DNA of 64,000 nucleotides from the NCBI GenBank assembly GCA_930367205.1, contig OV884011.1, positions 120,587,866-120,651,865 on the forward strand, in the 5' to 3' direction. A model generated the notes under the pieces. The model searched no databases. It had not been told where the DNA came from and was given only the letters and a program-made list of their open reading frames with translations. Below are positions 1 through 11,442 of the stretch, piece after piece; the first letter of the stretch is position 1, and each line of letters opens with the position of its first letter. The translations under genes and the position numbers were made by a program. The DNA comes from Acanthosoma haemorrhoidale. Taxonomy: Eukaryota; Arthropoda; Insecta; Hemiptera; Acanthosomatidae.

Positions 1-1440
1 TATTTTTATTTTTATTTTTGTATGTACATACAAAAGTTCTTTGAGCCTAAAACTAGTGAACTTCGAAAATTAATACACTTACGGTGGCTCTTGAGAAAAC
101 CACTAAGGCTCGTGTGGGTGGTCACATTTGAATCCAGGATTTTACTCTTGAGAATTCAATCATCATCGCCAATCAAAGCCCTGACTGATTGCGTTGAGTC
201 TTGAAGTATTGTATTCCCGGCATTTATGCGTTTATTGCCGTATTTCGATGCAGCACCCCCTCGATTTCCAACATAAAAAATTCTTTGGCTGCCACCTTTA
301 CTTTTTACCAATTGTGCCTTAAAACACAATTTTTGCTTCGTAACATTCTCATCCCATTATAATAGTAAATAAATAAGTCAACATCGGTAGAGATACATAA
401 TTCAATAAAGGATTAATCAATTGTTTTATCAGTATGGTTTCTGAACAGTCCTCAATACAGAGTAAGGCACCCTATCACCAAGATAGCTTCGTTAGCAATT
501 GGGAATACCAGCGTTAGCTGCTGATGGCGCAAGTGCGTGTGAATAAATTTAATAATTTGTGAGCTTAATTTACAACCAACACACACGTAGAATAAAGGAT
601 TAGAAACTGTAAACAATAATTTATACATTAAAGGGTCAAATAAAGATCTAGTATTTTTTTTTTGCCAACAATGTTTGTGGATCAAACAAAAACCGTAAGC
701 GCTGAGTATTACCTTTTTGTATACAACATTTTTACGCTGGGTTGGGTATTATATAATATTGTCAATTATATTGGAATGAGGAATTGAAATATAGCCGAGT
801 TACGTAATGATTTGCCAATGCCTCACTTCAATAAAACATAATTAAGGCTTGTGCAGATACAAATTTCAGATATTATCTTAACTTAAGGAGAACAAGGTAA
901 ATATGTGTACAACAATATCGTTTAGATCAAAGAGTGGTTTATTTGATAAGGAGTAATGGTACATTTACCATGATAGTCAAGAGTCAAGGTATGATAAAAT
1001 ATATGATATGACATGATAAAATATAGAAATAAATCGGTGGCTCCTCACCTGTTGAAGATTCAAAGCCAAACGATGTTGCAGCAGTGGTTGGTAGGTAGGT
1101 GGCTAAGTGAACACTGACCTAACCCACTTCTTGTCATAAAATCATTAGATGAGCTCGGGACTTCGTATTTTATTGACTGATTGCCAGCAGCACTAAAGCA
1201 TAGGCTTCGGAGATGGCTGAAGATGACATAATGCTAATTTAAAATCGGTAGAGTTTTGGAAAAAAATCTTTCTTAAGGGAAATTCTGTTCTTTACGAAGA
1301 AAAATATAAGGCAGTTAGGTGAATCGGATCCAACTTTCCACTCTCCCAAAATCCACTAGTAGGCAGCCGATCCAATGAACCTTAAAGTGTGGCCATCCAC
1401 TCATAAACTACTTCACTGAAGGTCCATCTTGGATAAACAA
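1..1440. other. AT-rich intergenic sequence, no gene seen
   Basis: The window opens with a short (ATTTT)n run at 1-19. A box-B-like stretch (TTTGAATCCAGG, near 128) could belong to an old SINE, but no matching box A is convincing. No long reading frame, recognised protein domain or RNA gene is visible on either strand. Confidence 0.5.
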
Positions 1441-1800
1441 GGAGAGCCTAATCTGCTTGAATGGTGGAGATGGGTGTAGGAGGGTAGGAAGGAGGCTGCG
1501 CCTGGTGGTAGATAGTTGGTTGTAAAAGCTAACTGCTCGCCAAGCCCAGCCACCAGAAGCCGAAGATAGCGGGGCTGTAGACAATGACGCCTGACTGATA
1601 GGCGCAGATGCAGCCGGATAGCCCTAATGAACTATACAGACTACGTCGATAGCTTCGTCCGGTAGCCAGGTCAGCCTCAATCCAATTTTGGCATCTTGGG
1701 CCGGTCTGTCTGCTCAAGCGTAAGTAGATTCAAATCTAGGACTTGATAGCATTGATACTTAATGTGAAGGGTTTTGTACCAACTTACAATACGTCCTAAA
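1441..1800 (-). repeat. GC-rich block, possible tRNA-derived SINE
   Basis: This block is clearly richer in G+C than its flanks. On the minus strand it opens with a box-A-like AGTTGGTACAAAACC (about 1770-1784), followed some 45 bases on by a box-B-like AGATTTGAATCTAC (about 1727-1740). The GC-rich body then runs down to about 1450. That order of polymerase III promoter boxes followed by an unrelated body fits a tRNA-derived SINE. The 62-residue open frame inside matches no family I know. A similar box-A-like string occurs in the block at 4128-4480. Confidence 0.3.
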
Positions 1801-2690
1801 ACTTTGTATGATACACTTTGCTTATTTACCAATCAGATCTTATCTCTTCCAAACTGCACACACGGCAAAAATTATCAGCTCACGTGGAAAAACGTTTATA
1901 TCTAAGATCTTGGCCCTTAATATATTTACCACAGAATGATGTAGTCAGTTTAAAAATAGCCGCTAAGCTAAAAGTTTAAAAATTATATAATAGCTTGTAT
2001 TATATGTTTAATTCATTTTAATTATAATTGTATTTTCAGTGTTTTTCATTATTATTCTCCCTACCGTAAGAATATTTGTTGTTTCACTGGTCTATTCATT
2101 ACTTTATCAATATAAGAACCATCAACCATGATCACGGTTTTGTCTTTAAGAAATCTTCTTCTTATATAACTGGATTCCTCATGTGGGTTACTAATACACC
2201 TAACGGGGTGAAAATACATTCTGAAACAATTCTTATTTATTGAAATATCTTGGAAATTGTTTGGATGGAAATATTTTATTAAATGCAATGTATCTTTAGC
2301 TATTGAGAAAATATTATAACATTAGCCTTAAATAGCTGCTGAGCTAGAGATTGAAGTTAGCTGAAACTGCTTTATATCATCACATTTCTAATTGTTGTGG
2401 AATGTACTTTTTAAATTTCAAACGATTCAATAATTTTTACAACCACTATCGTATAACATACATACCTAGGCACAAACGGACAAAAGTATAGCTTCACACT
2501 TCGGTTTCGACAATACATGTTTAACACTAAAAATAAACTGTTTTTTTTTTTTAACTTGGCGTTTCCTTAAAACGACTGGACAGTATAAAATAACAGAAAG
2601 AGAAATAACTTCATTGTTAACTTACCACAGGGGAAATTATTTGAAACTCGAAATTTCTTCTTTGTAAAAATAAAAAAGGGGGAAAAGCGC
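1801..2690. other. AT-rich sequence, nothing recognised
   Basis: Only short open frames and homopolymer runs are present, such as the T-run near 2540. I see no gene, repeat end or RNA structure. Confidence 0.5.
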
Positions 2691-3032
2691 CCAACCGCAC
2701 AGGCAAGAAATTCTCCGGTTTAGGTGGAGCACTATAATTAAATTTAAATTCCGAGGATGGTGTGGTGGTTCCTAAGACTGGAAAGAGGAGACCTGAAATT
2801 TCCCGGGGGCGACCGGGGGCAAAAAGAAAAAAGGGAGAAAACCGGTAGGGAATGCCAACCGAGAGGGGGTGCGCTAGTATTGAGGGCGGGGTTGATTGGG
2901 TCTAGGTGGCGGCCCATTGTCAACCTCCATCCTCCGCCTCCCTGTTTCGGTATCCCGGCCTCTTCAGTCCCATCCCTGCTTAGCATCACCACAATACCTA
3001 CCAGCATTTTGGGATTAATGGAAGATGACTGA
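2691..3032. other. GC-rich island, unidentified
   Basis: This is a roughly 300-base block of G-rich then C-rich sequence, with CCCGGGGGCGACCGGGGGC near 2803-2821. Both strands are open for about 90 codons, but neither translation resembles a known family and each is proline/glycine-biased. The double-open pattern is what base composition alone would give. It is probably a repeat fragment. Confidence 0.3.
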
Positions 3033-4127
3033 ACGTATGCCTCATAAGTAATTAAATTTACATCTACTCAATGATGTACTTGTTGGGATTTCGGTGACTT
3101 AGGATGATCAAAAAAAGACTTTAAGAAGACAAAAAAGAAATAAATTAATGAAAATCTACCCCTTTATCTCCAAACCAACCAAAGTGCAAATCCCAACGAA
3201 TACATCCACTCAAAAGTATATTCAGGACTATGTACTCCCAGTTTAATTAATGATTTTTTAATGTAATAATTGCACCATTTTGTGCTTATCCTTTCTAATG
3301 TTTAAACATTAGAATTAATAATAGGTACTTGTTGTTGTAGGGCTATGTCGTTCATCAATTGTAAATTCCAAGTAAATGAGTCTTCAGCTTAGAAGACTTT
3401 ATTATTAAGTTTTATTTTAAAATTGACTGAGCACGAAAATGCTCGATAAAGGTGATGTTCACCTAATCACTAGAATATTGATGACATATTACAGTAATTG
3501 TATACTGCAATCATATATGATATAGATAATTACATATTTTATAAATAATTAGTAGATATTTTAGGAATGGGACATGAATATTACATTTATATTATGGTAA
3601 TATATGATAGTGCTTATGACAATTAAATATGGATATGTAGTAACAATAACAAAATTTAAATCATATGAAGGAGTCAGAAATGTGAATTTTGTAAACAAAT
3701 AAATGACTACATTTTTTCCATTTGTTATTAGCTTACAACAAATAAATATTAACTATAACCTTTTTGTTATTAGCAAATAATTTATTATATATAGTAAATA
3801 GTTATAATAGTAACCTAAGCTAGTGTTTGTTGTTTTGGTCTGAAGCAGCATTTATTTCTCTAAAACTTAAAAAAGATTCAAAGATATGAATGTAATTTCT
3901 TCATTAATTCATTCGGAGGCCATCAAATCCAAAACGGTTAATTTTGAAAATTCCTTTTCTGCTAATTTCTGTTTGAATGCTCTTTGTTCCTTAGAGTAAG
4001 AAAGGAATTTATTAGGTTAAAGTAGTATATTTACTGTTGGGTAAAATTCTTAATAAAGATAGGTAAGCGTCAATGCCGAAAATGACTATTATTGAATGGA
4101 AATATTCGATAACTCGCGAGTGCTCCG
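3033..4127. other. AT-rich sequence, nothing recognised
   Basis: A very AT-rich stretch of short frames and A/T runs. No feature can be supported. Confidence 0.5.
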
Positions 4128-4480
4128 CTAACGCATCGACCTTACAGGGACGATGACTCGCTGCAACCTGATTGTGATGTAGCTCCTCCCGTCATTGTAA
4201 GAAATGGGCAGAGGGGACAGACTTTGAGTCGCCAACAGGTGCCCAAGCAACAGTTGATAAAAGCGGTATGCAACAGCCTCTGGCCTGCCGCCGAAGAACC
4301 AACCACTTGTCACAACCGACCCTCCGTTGAGTATCTGGTCCTGGTCGGCGGTGGTCGGCTCTGTCTGCGACAGGAGCTGGTGCAGTCTCATCGGCCCTGG
4401 CTTACTGGATAGTTTTCTCATCTTAGTCGATATCACAGAGTAACTCAAATATGATTTGTACCAACTGGGTTACATATCAT
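4128..4480 (-). repeat. GC-rich block, possible dispersed repeat
   Basis: A GC-rich insert in AT-rich surroundings. On the minus strand it starts with CCAGTTGGTACAAATC (about 4453-4468), resembling the box-A-like start of the block at 1441-1800. Parts of the two bodies look distantly alike, for example the TTCGGC...CTTTTA segments. The minus strand is open for 106 codons, but the product resembles nothing known. It could be a diverged SINE-like repeat or an isolated exon; I favour a repeat, weakly. Confidence 0.3.
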
Positions 4481-4740
4481 TATATATATATATATTAACC
4501 AAGGAGGCAAGTAAGGGCATTCCTTGTAAATGTGAATGACAAAACGAACAAGACTATGCCTGTTTATTCTACAATTGTACAATTCTGGATTAAACGAAGA
4601 AGCTGAAGCCCATTCCTAAAATGACAATAGTTCAACAATGTACTAGCCACTGTTAATTATTAACTTTCTATAGTTTTGAGTATAGCTATTGAAACCTTTT
4701 TTTTTAAGTCTCATATCATTTATGCCATTTTACCACTACG

Positions 4741-4900
4741 GGCTATCCCAGGAGACAAGTGGTTAGCATGCGGACTTTTAACTGACCCTAGTTCGATCCC
4801 GGGACAATAATTATTGATACCCCAGGATTTCTGTCTTCGCGGGATCAGTATGATTACGGTTAACTGGACCTAATAAATAAGTAGCTACTTTAATAAAAAA
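4741..4900 (+). repeat. tRNA-Lys-like SINE or tRNA relic
   Basis: A tRNA-like stretch shows box A (ACAAGTGGTTAGCATG, near 4757), an anticodon-like loop (GGACTTTTAACTG, with TTT in the anticodon position as in tRNA-Lys) and box B (AGTTCGATCCCGG). A non-tRNA body ending in an A-rich run near 4890 follows. The acceptor stem does not pair convincingly, so this is not a functional tRNA. The box spacing and tail favour a tRNA-derived SINE. Confidence 0.55.
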
Positions 4901-5071
4901 GTAGTGAATCCGATTAAGAAACCCAAATTTAAGGTTGGGCAACATTTGGACAACAACAGGGGCGGGGGCCGCAAGATCAGGAAACAACGCCTAATGCACC
5001 CGTTTTATAGTTTTGTTGATTTTTTTCAAAATCAGAAACCCTTATGTTTTCATCTGTGTCTGAAAATTTAT

Positions 5072-5480
5072 ACTCCTTGTCAAAAATATCGCAACACCTA
5101 GACATTTTTGAATTTCAAGAAAACATCGAGTTTTACATTTACAATAAGGCTGATAAATATTTAAATTGAATATAGGTTTAATTAAAATTAAAATTCTCTT
5201 TACAAAAATAAAAATAAATTTTTTCTTTTGTAACAAAATTTAAATTGTATAAGCTTATACTGGCATTGATTAAGAAATATTGCCTTCTTTGGCTTTAATA
5301 ACTGCTTCCATCCTTTTAGGCATACTAATAAAAAGTTTTTTAATAAAAACGTGGGGGACGTTGTCACACTCTTCCAATACCACTGTCTTCACCATTTCAA
5401 GCATATTAGGAGGAGGATCGAACGTTATTTTAAGTTTGTCGCACACATGTTCGATTGGGTTATAGTCTAGACTTCTTGCC
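5072..5480 (-). pseudogene. Tc1-family transposase, C-terminal relic
   Basis: Minus-strand translation of about 5280-5475 gives the C-terminal end of a Tc1-type transposase. It contains the conserved NPIEH element that surrounds the third catalytic acidic residue in D,D34E enzymes, and the closing SMPKRMEAVI element. The rest of the catalytic domain and the helix-turn-helix region are missing, so the copy is cut at about 5480. To the left, near 5072, TTGTCAAAAATATCGCAACA resembles a Tc1-type terminal inverted repeat and probably marks the surviving end. The element cannot move itself. Confidence 0.7.
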
Positions 5481-7463
5481 TATTTGTAATTTGTTGTATA
5501 ATGAGTTTACTTACGCTGTATTTGTCTGACTGTACCGTTCTCCAGGTCTCTTCCGTTAAAATCATTAAATTAATAGATTTAATTCAAACTTTGGTTTAAA
5601 CTATAATTTAACCAGGTCATTAAAACAGAAACCAAGTTTTGTTTGCAACCACCACTAAAAGTTTTTAGAGAGACACGATATTTTGTATGTTAGTTTCAGT
5701 AGGTATCCCAGTGCTGCACAGAATAAAAGCAACCCCATGACAAATTACAACATGTCACAATTACCTAATCAATCAGTAACTAACAAATGTGTGTTGGTAG
5801 CGTTACGTACACCAAACAATTAATGATCTCGTGGTCCTAATTAATTAAATGTTGAATTTTGTTTTTTATTGCAACAATTACATTACTTAGGTCATTTAAA
5901 CCATCAACAAAAGCGTATCCACTAGTCAACTGCTAGTTTTAATATATCCCCCTATGGTGGTAAAAATATAACCAGCCACTTTGCCAATAAAGAAGCGTTA
6001 ATAATTAATTATTCTATAATACAAAAAATAGTTTTATCTTAGATACGAGTTTTAATTAACCCTGTATTACTAAAAAGTCTTTATTTCTTGTTCATTAATT
6101 TCGCTTCGCCTTTATATATATTATTGGTTATAATCATCTCAACTTGGTATTTTCTACCAAGTTTTAAGACATTTTAAAAAAAATGTCGCGATAGGATATA
6201 TCGATAGATCCGTTTCAGGAAATAGGCTATTAATAAATCTACGATTTTCTACAGTGTAATGTGCAATCACCTTATTTTTTAAAGCCAATTCTGAAGAAAT
6301 ATTTAGTTTACAATTAAATTCGTGATAATCGGATACATGTTGTATTTAATAGGGACTACCCCGGACTGAATTTATTAAGTTCCAATTATCTAGCCCCCGC
6401 AAATGGTGAGATTGTACAGTGAAACGATTATTGTTAGAATTGACTGTTTACTTTATAAAAATATATATGATGTAATGTGATTTTCAAGCTGTACGTCTAT
6501 GCCACGAATAACTCTTCTTTCTTTGATTTGGTATTGTGTACATTTCTATTTCACTGCCACGCCATCTTCGGACAAACAGGCATTAAACCAATACATTGAA
6601 AGGCAACATTGCTATTTAAAAAAACTAGTAGCAAGTATGATAATCATAAATGACCTTTAGCTATATTTACTTTTAATACTAATTGTATTATAAAAATGTA
6701 ATAAAAGTTATGCAAAATGTGGGTGGTACTTTACACAAAAAGTATATCCAGTTTAAAAATACGGGGTAAAAAAAAAAACATATAAGTTATTAGGATTGGG
6801 AAAAACCGACGTGATATATCGTGGAATGGTAATTTCAGAGATGGGAATTCACTAGGACCGGATCCAACATAAGCGTATATAATTTGAATAAAATAAATTT
6901 GAATTATTTCCAGTGATAAGGGTTGAACTAACTGTTGTGGTTGTGCGGGCTGGGCCGGAGTTGTATTTCAGGATTAGGGTGGACTCCGATGACACGGGTT
7001 CACCCCCCCCCCCTACCCATTTATTTGGCTCTGCGGACTCTGCGACTGGACAGGGGGGAGGAAATAACTCCAGCCAGTGTACCGATTAAAATTTAATATT
7101 TAAAAACCTACAAAAGAAAAAAATATACTAAATTACAAAATTATTTTTACTCGTACGTTGGAGCAATGATTAAGGTTATACATGCGTAATATTTGTATCA
7201 TATAATATTTTCCATACCTATTTGTATACATTACTGTTGGTAGGTTCAAGGAAAGACTAATTTTTTCAGATAAGTATTTTTGGCATAATTCTGATATTTA
7301 GTATGGAATTCATCTGATGCTATTGCTTTTTAATTATTTAATAGCAGTTTTAATAGAGAATACAATTGTAAATAATTGATCTACTCGTAAGATAATAAAA
7401 ACGTATTATTATATTTCTGGTATAAGTTAAATATTTCATAGATATAATTATTATTATTATTAT
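5481..7463. other. AT-rich sequence with one GC/poly-C block
   Basis: Mostly AT-rich and featureless. A GC-richer block at about 6940-7080 holds a run of C near 7003-7013 and is unidentified. A (TTA/ATT)n microsatellite at 7444-7463 directly precedes the LTR-like repeat copy. Confidence 0.5.
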
Positions 7464-8367
7464 TGTAGCGAAGTGCTAAATATATGTAAATTACCCTACA
7501 CTCTGGTTCATAATGTATGTATGTATAATAGAAATGCAAATCTGTGTAAACTTCTGGCAATAAATCATAGAGGGATCGGCAGATGTAAACAAGTAACATC
7601 GAGGGTACGGCAATAAAACCTAGGGTGGGCCTCACCGCCCCTTAAAATAGACCTGCAGTCACGTCCCGTGGTCATAAAATCATGCCAGAAACAGTTTAGA
7701 TCACGTAGCTCGGGAGGTAGGACATCATAAAGCACACCCTTTTGGACCAACGGGATTATAAAACAGACCACCTGCAGACAGACTCCGCCTTCCACGAGGG
7801 AGGGGGGTACAATATTTATATCAGTAAGTTTTCGCCCTGAGAGTCACTCTGTTTCTTAGTCTCCTGAGCCACACTACTTGTCACTTTACACCAGGGCCAC
7901 TTGGCCCTGGTAGGCTCACTCTTCATTCTTCTCCAGTCTCTGCATCTCGAAAGTCGCGATACTCCAGGGCCCCGGGGCCCCGGAATCTTCTACTAGTCTA
8001 CTCTCTCTCTGCCACACCTCTGGGCAGTCACCTCACAGCCTCTAGCAGACCTCTGACGACTTGTACCTATTACGCTGCCGATCTCTCGCCCGAACTCTGA
8101 AAACTGGTCTTATTCTTTATGAACCTCTGAACCTCATCCTGAACACAGTGTATTGTCAGGACACATCCCTATCAATAAATGGAGTCAGATATTAACGCCT
8201 ACATGGAACATGGTCCATGTTGTAAACTATAACAATCCGCACTTGTCACCAGGGCTAGAGTGATCAGGCACTCCCCTAGTGACGCCCCCCGACAATTGTT
8301 GACACCCAACAATTGTTCACCCTTTTCCGACAATTGGTGACCCTCGACGTTCACAAGAAGCTTTCCC
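7464..8367 (+). repeat. LTR-like dispersed repeat, copy A
   Basis: This is the longest copy of a family also found at 9519-10080 and 10699-11345. It begins TGTAG (7464), and the sequence CTACA (8199-8203) is followed directly by TGG. That is the TG...CA border and TGG primer-site start expected of an LTR, giving a putative LTR of about 740 bases. Inside are AATAAA-like signals shortly before the putative end. After it come repeated CAATTGTTGAC/CAATTGTTCACC units (8290-8340). The copy sits between ATT microsatellite stretches (7444-7463 and about 8368-8381). No gag or pol frame is attached. An alternative is the leader region of some other retroelement. Confidence 0.5.
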
Positions 8368-9518
8368 GACAATTATTATTATTAGAGTTAGAACTGCTAA
8401 ATAAAGCTCTTTTCAAAAGGCCCTAATAGACACGCTTAAATTTTATCTTTATTTGTATAATCAGTTTAAACAACAGAAATATTTTGTTTTTTTATTTTTA
8501 GTTCAGTAATTGTTAACTACCACTCTTTATTTCGATTTACCTGAAAATGGCTGCAAAGTAAAGGCCATCCCAGGTTAGAAACGCTCTACACCACTGTTCA
8601 AATTTGTATTTTTGATACATTTTCATAGAGGTAAGTCAATGAGTATATTGGTTTGATTCTCTCTTCTATCATTCTCCTTCTTACATGGCAATTATAACGC
8701 TTCGAATACAACAAGCTTCATACCTCATATACTAAGTATTGTTTTGGAATGGCGACTTTAGAATATTGAGCTTTTGATAGTAGAGAAGCATTAAAAAACA
8801 AAACTTAAAAATTTACCCGATTTAGAGAACTCTTAGTTAGTAGTTAGAAGCCGAGATTGCTCGAAAAGAATTCCAAGGGTGGTCATTTTGCGGAATAGGG
8901 GGACGCTGGCCCCAAGCAAACGCTGGGTAGGTGTTGTACTTTCTTTTTTTTCTCCAAGCACAATTGCCCGGAGGTAGCTAGGCTAAATTCCAGGATTATA
9001 AGCATTCCTTTTAATGCGAGGGCTATTGTACGGGGCATTGTTTCAGCTGAGGAGGGTATTCCAGCAGGAGTGGAGGTATTCACAACTTTACCCTTCTCAA
9101 AACTAATCCACAAGCCGATAACTAATGTTCAGACCCATTATACTTCCTAGTGGCCTTAATTTGGAGTTTTCCCATTCAATTCGTTCCTAATCCTATAATG
9201 CTAATGAGCAATTATATAATAAATTTTATTTGTAATAAAATTAATTATGGTAGGTAAGTAATTTATAATTAAAAAATCACAATAATGGAATGACTTCATT
9301 TTGAAATTGAAAACAGAGGAAATATGGACCTATGAATAATTTAATGTAAGCACTACATTATAAAAGGAAATTTATTGTATGCGCGCTAGTTGACGAGTAA
9401 TCTTTCCGTATAAAATTAAACGTCACAACAATAAAAACTTTAGACAAGTGTAATTGTAAATGTAATGTGTAATTAATTGCCTTACCTTAGTATCTAAGAA
9501 TCTAGCAATATCTGTTAC
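8368..9518. other. AT-rich sequence, one moderately GC block
   Basis: The block at about 8860-9120 is GC-richer and open for 76 codons on the minus strand. It may be an old retroelement fragment, but I recognise no motif. Nothing else can be supported. Confidence 0.4.
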
Positions 9519-10080
9519 TTTTGCGACCGCTAACTATATAAGTTAAATCACCCTATACTCTAGTGCATATATATTATAAACAAATGTAAATCATTGTAAA
9601 ATGCTAAGCAATAAAATGCGGAAGTCAAACAAGTCATAAACAGCCAGGTACCCACCGGCCTAAGAGCAAGGTGGCCAGGGGTACCACCTGACAGCCATAA
9701 ACAGTCGTAAACTAAGCGACCCTTTTAGGCCTCTCTTCCGGTCACGCGCCTTGTGACAGGTGTGCGCGGGAACCGCTGCCGGATTAGACCCTCGCAGCCT
9801 CCAGTCAGAAACAGTATTTAAACCAGGGTTTCTGGCCTGTAACTATAGCTCTCTGGCGACCTGTAACTATGCTTGCTTCGCTTCCGCTCGAACTCTGAAA
9901 ACATGCCTTATTCTTTATAAAACCTCTGTACCTCTTCTCTTGAACGTATTGCATTGTCAGGGCACATACCTATCATAAAATGGAGTCAGATATGTTATTA
10001 ACTCGAACAATCCGCACTTGTCACCAGGGCTAGGTGATGAGGCATCTCCTAGAGACAACCCGGCATTTACATGTTTTAAT
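9519..10080 (+). repeat. LTR-like dispersed repeat, copy B
   Basis: A shorter and diverged relative of copies A and C. It shares the start GACCGCTAACTATATA, the C/T-rich middle, the CTGTACCTC...GCATTGTCAGGGCACATACC segment, the AAATGGAGTCAGAT segment, and the downstream AACAATCCGCACTTGTCACCAGGGCTAG block seen in copy A. The exact TG start is lost and the CTACA end is deleted, so it is more degraded. Confidence 0.5.
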
Positions 10081-10094
10081 CATTGACTAGAAGG

Positions 10095-10410
10095 ATGTGA
10101 AGGAAGCATAGAGGTGATTATATGCCTCTGATGTCTAAAAACCACTCTAAAATATACATGAAAGTCTTATGTGTACCAATAAAAACACATGATCCTTGGG
10201 CGATGCTTTAAGTTGCTCGGGACATAAAAAGGACTTACGAATACCGAACCTCGCATGGTACAAAAACGTATACCAGAGGTATCCCTCTGAAAGGTTCAAC
10301 GGGTCACCCATTGCACTAAATACTCTTCGGGAGATTTACCAGAAATCTCACTCCCTTAAATCAGGCTGATTTTAATAGATAAATTTAGTTTGATCCTAAA
10401 AATATTTTTA
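10095..10410 (-). repeat. Diverged copy of a dispersed repeat (see 26197-26610)
   Basis: This segment aligns by eye with 26305-26600 along its length. Shared anchors include CTCTGATGTCT...ACTCTAAAATA, then ATCTCACTCCCTT, then AATAAATTTAG (10377-10388 region). Identity is roughly two thirds by eye. The 26-kb copy ends with a LINE-like 3' tail on the minus strand, so this is probably part of the same retroelement 3' region. Confidence 0.4.
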
Positions 10411-10698
10411 TATATAACATTCCTTCGGCCTAAACACAGATTAACGTTCACAAAGAAAAAGTAAAATTTATACGATTATTGCTAAATTATAAGAAATAAA
10501 AATTGATTATTTAATTCCTCAAAAGAATGTTATCTTTCATTCCCAATTCCTATCACTTCTTGCGTATAGTAATAGCTGTGCATTATCCTGTACATCACTG
10601 AGATGAAGCATTATATGATAGCTGATATTTGCATTCATACCTCTGTATTTCTAACTCCATTATCACAGGCTCTTTTGCCCATTCTCTCCCATGGATGG

Positions 10699-11345
10699 TG
10701 TAGTGACCGCTAACTATATATGTAAATTACCCTACACTCTGGTTCATAATGTATTATAATATAAAATGCAAATCTATGTAACTTCTGGTAATAAATCATA
10801 GAGGGATCGGCAGAGATTAAAACAAGTAACAGAGGATCGAGGGTACGGCAATAAACCTAAGACATAAACCTAAGACCTAAGACACTCTGTTTCTTAGTCT
10901 CCTGAGCCACACTACGTGTAACTTGACACCAGGGCCACTTGGCCCCTGGTAGGCTCACGCTTCACTCTTTTCTAGTCTCTACATACTGATAGCCGCTATC
11001 ACTCGTCGCGATACGCCTACTCAGCCTTCCGCTAATCTACCCTCGCTATGCCACACCTCTACGACGGCACGTTGCCACACAGCCTCTAGCAGACCTCTGA
11101 CGACTTGTACTTATTACGCTGCCGATCTCTCGCCCGAACTCTGAAAACTGGTCTTATTCTTTATGAACCTCTGAACCTCATCTTGAACACAGTGTATTGT
11201 CGGGACACATACCTATCAATAAAATGGAGTCAGATATTAACGCCTACATGGAACATTGTCCATGTTATTAACTACAACAATCCGACAATTGTTGACCTCC
11301 GACAATTGTTCACCTTTCCGACAATTGTTCAACCTTTCCCGGCAG
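10699..11345 (+). repeat. LTR-like dispersed repeat, copy C
   Basis: It starts TGTAGTGACCGCTAAC, and CTACA (11244-11248) is followed by TGG, as in copy A, so the putative LTR is about 550 bases here. An internal segment present in copy A is missing. The segment after the TGG start continues directly into three CCGACAATTGTTSACC units (11280-11335) and skips the CACTTGTCACCAGGG segment of copies A and B. No attached coding region is seen. Confidence 0.5.
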
Positions 11346-11442
11346 ATGGATTTCATCCGGACTTTTTCATTGGACTTCTGTCAGCCTAATATCAGATTAA
11401 TAACTAACCTGGAAAAGAAAAAGTGTCCCGAATGACTATACG
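11346..11442 (+). repeat. Short direct repeat, copy 1
   Basis: About 97 bases similar to 12424-12520. Both hold GACTTTTTC, ATATCAGAT, CTAACCTGGAAAA and end in GTGTCCCGAATGACTA. This copy abuts the CAATTG units of LTR-like copy C, so it may be part of that element's internal region. Confidence 0.5.

Noticed and set aside
1529..1717. 62-codon frame ending in a hydrophobic stretch (possible exon)
   Set aside because: No matching neighbouring exons or family; the SINE-like reading of the block is at least as good.
2744..3032. Overlapping frames of about 90 codons on both strands
   Set aside because: A GC-rich tract leaves both strands open; neither product looks like a protein family.
4741..4810. 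Functional tRNA gene
   Set aside because: The acceptor stem does not pair and a non-tRNA body follows.
8883..9113. Possible LINE fragment (minus strand, ISFEKGK-like string)
   Set aside because: One short resemblance only, with no following RT motif in order.
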